Assembly: GCF_963678975.1 (NCBI RefSeq)
Contig: NC_089276.1
Coordinates: forward strand, 21,021,226-21,085,225
Source: Dysidea avara
Lineage: Eukaryota; Porifera; Demospongiae; Dictyoceratida; Dysideidae
Direction of reading: 5' to 3'
DNA: 64,000 nt
Under the pieces are notes generated by a model, which did no database searches, was not told where the DNA came from, and was given only the letters and a program-made list of their open reading frames with translations. The stretch's first letter is position 1; the number at the start of each line of letters is the position of its first letter. A program made the translations under genes and the position numbers. Of the stretch, positions 59,561 through 64,000 are shown piece after piece.

Positions 59561-61600
59561 AATGCTCTGACTTACATTGTGTATATTCTTCACCAATGTC
59601 ATGTCATCATGTAGTCATAGGAAATTGTTCGTCATTTACTGTTTAAATATTTTATGTATGTATCTGTTGACAAAATTAATGGGTTTGCATGTAATTTTAA
59701 ATAAGTGATCACAAAATTATATGCAGAGCAGCATCTGTTAAACCCATTAGGCAGCTGCACTAAACAATCTATGCTCACACACAACTCTGCACAGTTGCTT
59801 ACACTTTTATACGTGATTGAGGGTAGTCTGAAATGGACATTACAGCTAAATAAACATGTGCATAAATGTATACCAGAGAGGTTAAAGACATATTAAAGTT
59901 TTAGGTTGAAGCTGCTATGCACGGAAACTACACTGTATACAACCAAATGCTAAGATAATAATAGTACTATGATACTATGGTAAAAGTTGTATTAGCAGGT
60001 CAAATGGTATGTCAGGGGCGGATCCAGAGTTTCGAAAGAGGGGGGGCACCTTTCTGAAAAACAGTTGAAGACCAAAAAAACTTGCTGAAAACCAGTTGAA
60101 GACCAAAAAAAAAAAAAAAAAAAGGTCACAACAATAATAGCTAGTTATCCTTACCTACTATATCTATCACGTCTGTTATGTAAAATAAAATCCTATTTGT
60201 AGCTTCATAGGTAAGCTACACTGCCTCATGAACATTGTGACTGCTTTATTAGAGTAATTGACTGCTCTATTAGAGTATATCGATCTTGTATGCAATTTCT
60301 TGAAGGGGGGGGCATTTGCCCCAAATGCCCCATCCTGGATCCGCCACTGTATGTTACATTTAGTTTACATGATTAATTTTTATTCCCCATAATATCATCA
60401 TTGTTAATGGTTTGCTGGTGAAATCAACAAGTGTATCATTCATCATTGTAGGCCATTGGACAGGTGGAGGATGATATGTAATTTCCTGTATAGATTTATT
60501 AATGGCTTATGACGATAATCTTCCATTGCTGTGACTTCATTAGCAGGTCCCTGATTTACATTGTGTATACTGTAATTATAGCCAAATTGTATGTACACTG
60601 TTTGTGATCGATGCCTTAAGATACTAAGTAGACCCCTTTGAGAAATCTCTGTTAACACATCTCTGCATATGTGTTACTGTGCGATGAGGTATAACGATTT
60701 TGTCAATTATGACATCACATTTTGTCAATTGTGACATCATATTTTATTGACAGTATGTGTTAGTGGTGTAAGCATGATAATGTGTAATTTGTAGCACCAA
60801 AAGTGGTATATGCACAAAAATGTAAAATATGCTGAATTACTTGACCAGCTAAGACTAAAATAGGGACTGTTCTTGGTAAAAATACTGCCGGGCTGAAAAT
60901 GACTTGTAATGATAATGAACTAGTTATAACAAAAGCTGATTGAAAGGGCTACAGTATATAGCTACGCTAGTATATTTATACAAGTCAAATTACTGGCTAT
61001 TTACACACTATTTTTGTGAGTAGCTATTGTATAGGCTGCAGGTAAAATATTTGAATTTTCTGAATCATAAGAACACAAACATACCTTCATGATATTTACA
61101 TACACATTTTATGGATGAACAAATTGCTTGATTTTTGCATTGTATGCAATAACGTATTTTCCCTCTAAAAACTGCACTAATGAAATAACTTATATGTACA
61201 GTTCTTGCTTGCAATAAGAAAATGGAATGGAGCTTACAGAATTTGGAATGCAATTTGGTTAATTAGTATTGATAACACTTAATTCATTTTTGACTTGTTA
61301 TGCTAATGGTCAACTATGTAAACAAGTGTCATGTGACAGGATATTATTGTTATAATAAAAATTGTAACCTTAGACACATTAGATATGGCATACTATAATG
61401 ATAAATTCATACTTTACCCCTTTTCTATGTACACTGTGTGCAAACTTGGAAGGATATGCATAATGATAGCAAAGTTTTTTTTCATTAAGAGTAAGTATTA
61501 CTATGATTAGTCAATGGAATTTCTGTGTTGATTTCAATTGCCATCATGCACATTAAACAGGTGATGATTTGTACCCTAACATGATGTCATGTCAGTTATG
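59560..61600. repeat. Segmental duplication, copy 2 (direct), with an insertion
   Basis: Collinear with 55570-57830. It is interrupted at 60013-60349 by a small element; copy 1 at about 56042-56062 represents the empty site. Confidence 0.65.
60013..60349. mobile_element. 337-bp element with CAGGGGCGGATCCAG ends and 5-bp TSD
   Basis: It starts CAGGGGCGGATCCAG and ends CTGGATCCGCCACTG. Five-base repeats TATGT flank it (60008-60012 and 60350-60354). The paralogous segment has ATGG-AATGTTACATTT uninterrupted, confirming insertion. It carries a facing pair of the dispersed motif at 60238-60287 and G-runs behind each end. Confidence 0.85.
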
Positions 61601-61886
61601 CTGTTGTCCATAATTACTATTGCCTGTCATGTCAAATTGAAAAAAAAAATACTGGTTTAGGCTAACAGAGGTCTGTGGGGTAGAAGGAATATTTAACATA
61701 AACTGTGCAGCTTAATAATCAGCACGATATTAATTAAAAGCAGAGAATTGCATATTTTATGAGTATAAATGTGTTGTGCCATGGTCATGTGTAGCTATGT
61801 CTACATGGAGCTCATTGTGGCCGAAGGTGATTTGTATAATTATAGTTATGTAATAAGTTAGTATGTACCCTGTTAACTTACAGTAA

Positions 61887-62214
61887 GGCCACTTCAACTA
61901 AATCTTTTGTTTCTCGGGCGATATTCAGCCAAATAAGTCGGTAGGTCGGTAAAATAAAAATAGGCTATTTTGCTAGCTGAAGAGTGATATTGCGAGTCAA
62001 ACAGTGGCTAAGCTACATTACGGTTGCTGTATCACTTGTGAGTAGGCAGATATATGTTGAGATATTTACTTTTTGAGAGCTTAAAGATAAATTTGCAACT
62101 CCTTCGTGGTGTTATCACTCTTTGTAAGGTGATCACGTGATTAACATAATTATTTTTGCTGAAAAATACAGGGTCGGTTGGGCCCGAGAAACAAAAGATT
62201 TAGTTGAAGTGGCC
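61887..62214. mobile_element. Harbinger-type MITE, 328 bp, TAA target
   Basis: The ends GGCCACTTCAACTAAATCTT and AAGATTTAGTTGAAGTGGCC are near-perfect inverted repeats of about 33 bp. TAA flanks both sides (61884-61886 and 62215-62217), the 3-bp target typical of PIF/Harbinger elements. No frame inside. Confidence 0.85.
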
Positions 62215-62217
62215 TAA

Positions 62218-64000
62218 ACATTGTAAAATTGATACCTGGTGCAGGGGATGTCTGTGCTCATGCACACAAAACCTATCTGTAATTTTACAACATAATTGTG
62301 TTATAGTGTCGCCACCCGCCCTTTGTGAAAGGCTGGGTGGCACCAGATCTAGAAATTTTCAGAGGGGTTTCAGACTTCAGCCTAGCTGTAAGTCGAAGAC
62401 CACAAAAAACAACAACTAAAAGGTCACAACCTGCTGTTCAACACCGAAATTGTGATTTCAGAGGCAAAAGTATGAAGTTTCGCCAGTAGAAAGTTCTTCT
62501 ATAACACCAGAGATGTCAAGGTTCACAATCACTTAGGAGTGAGATTTCCCAGAAGAGATGTAGATTTACAATTAATGTGCAACAGAGCCCCCATTGTCAT
62601 CTTAGGAAGGCTCTGCACAAGTTAGCTACCATGCACAAAGCAACATACAAGTTAATAGAGTAGTTGTCATTTACAGGATGTAATGGTGTAATGGATAATA
62701 GCTGGTAGTTCCCATAATACATAAACAAATTAATGCATCTAATATATTAGTGCAGTTGGATAGCTAAATTACTTTTCCTCAAATTCAGCTGCAGTCAGAG
62801 TCACTTCATGGCTAGCTCTCAGCTTTAGATAGAACCCATCACACAATGAATGGTAGTACTGCCACACAGTCCATCCTTGTAATCCCGCCAAACTCGATCT
62901 AATGCCTACTTTAGTGCTATTTATAACTTAAATGTTTAAAAATAGAAGCAAGCGCCTATAAGTATAATTACTGTATTCAGTTATAAGCGCACGTAGTTAG
63001 ACTTGGAGCTTGTAATTGATGGCAAATGTTGAAGAAGAGTATAGCCACTCTGCAATGCATGAGATTAGCAGTTCCAGCGTGTGAGCATGAGATTGCATGC
63101 AGTTGAGTGAGACTCACGCCCAATGCGTGAGACTTGGTATGTCTGTAACACACTGTATAACTCGTGGTAATTTTATCACCCACACGACGACTCGTCAATA
63201 AATTTGTAGGACCAGGTGTCCTACAGACCTTCAACACTTGTGCTGTAAAGCCTTAATAATAATAATTTGGGGCGCACGCTATTTTCAGAGGGGCCATTGC
63301 AACCTCCTGTATCCGCCACTGCTAATTATGTTAGTGTAAGTCGGGGAAACTTTGACGGAGGTAAACTTTAGCAAATAGCCAGCTAAGTTGCACTTGGTGA
63401 AACAAGCTTTGACAAATTCATGCAGCTACATGCAGGGGCGGATCCAGGGCCCCCCCCCACCCCCTTCATATTTAGATATTTAGGCTTTACTTGATCAATA
63501 TGCTGAGTATTATAATGAAATTTTGTTTTAGCATAATTATGTGATCACTAATAATACAAAATTAATACTCATAAAACCACCTTATAAACATCTTTCCAAG
63601 GTATTATCAGTGGATTTATGCTAAAGTTTATTCAACAAGGACCTTTATCAGCATTGGAGGTGTACGAGATCGAGATACTCTAATAGAGCAGTCAGCTAAC
63701 TACTCTAATAGAACATTCACTGGAAACATGTAGTTGGTTGTTATGGAATTTTTCCAAATCTGCCTGCACCTATACATACAATGAAGTGCATTGGTCTGTT
63801 TAAAGGGCTTCATTCATCTACTTGTGTAGTTAATATGTATGGCAATATTTAATTCAGGTACACAATTTCCATTGAAAATGCTCTCAGATTCAATCTTGTA
63901 TTGTTCAAATTTTAAAATTTTCCACTTTCAACATTCTTACTCTAACATGCACCTATTCAGTGTTGTGCAATTGTGAGAGGGGTGCATCATGTACTTGGTT
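62218..64000. other. Non-coding right flank with element ends
   Basis: An end TATCCGCCACTG lies near 63310-63321, a start CAGGGGCGGATCCAG at 63434-63448 followed by a C-run, and a dispersed-motif pair at 63668-63720. 63040-63130 is a degenerate repeat of GTGAGACT or GCATGAGATT phrases. No exon is recognised. Confidence 0.5.

Overview
The window is AT-rich, intron-rich animal DNA. Coding exons are short, have GT-AG borders and encode metazoan extracellular modules: six-cysteine sushi/CCP domains, immunoglobulin domains and an acid lipase. Introns and intergenic DNA are full of foldback elements, retrotransposon remnants and minisatellites. A marine invertebrate fits best and a sponge is plausible, but no diagnostic marker gene is present, so the phylum is inferred.

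Layout. (1) 651-857 is a LINE remnant. (2) About 1,446-10,632 (+) is a gene made of tandem one-exon sushi modules (all phase 1-1), ending in two exons with a TSP-Y-GL type beta domain and a stop codon. Its introns carry a SINE, several foldback elements and a 1,039-bp element with a 9-bp target-site duplication (TSD). (3) About 11,876-18,724 (-) is a decayed DIRS/Ngaro-type tyrosine-recombinase retrotransposon with split terminal repeats. (4) 21,228-22,709 is a foldback element with a 7-bp TSD. (5) 22,738-30,548 is a 7.8-kb element with 9-bp TSDs. It encloses a composite repeat (terminal hairpin, AT-rich head, a 3.9-kb array of a 30-31-bp minisatellite, palindromic tail). (6) 30,580-31,840 is another 9-bp-TSD foldback with an 8-bp-TSD element nested in it, followed at once by a 67-codon ubiquitin fragment. 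(7) 34,964-39,764 (+) is a three-exon gene for a small membrane protein; its second intron holds a second copy of the minisatellite composite. (8) 45,193-50,311 (+) is a run of nine phase 1-1 immunoglobulin exons, two of them frameshifted. (9) 54,022-55,430 (-) holds eight exons of a lysosomal/gastric-type acid lipase that lacks its C-terminal catalytic part; a LINE inside a TA-flanked element lies beyond its last visible exon. (10) 55.6-64 kb has no recognisable gene. It holds a direct duplication of about 2 kb, several small inverted-repeat elements and further copies of a dispersed AT-rich motif.

The host genes (sushi protein, Ig protein, lipase, small membrane protein) are extracellular, membrane or lysosomal in type, but nothing shows that they act together. 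The most unusual feature is the two-copy composite element that carries large higher-order minisatellites. The same short motif, CTCTAATAGAGCAGTCA, lies at its head/array junction and inside several unrelated-looking inverted-repeat elements across the window. Exon borders and splice phases were read by eye. No transcript or homology search was available.
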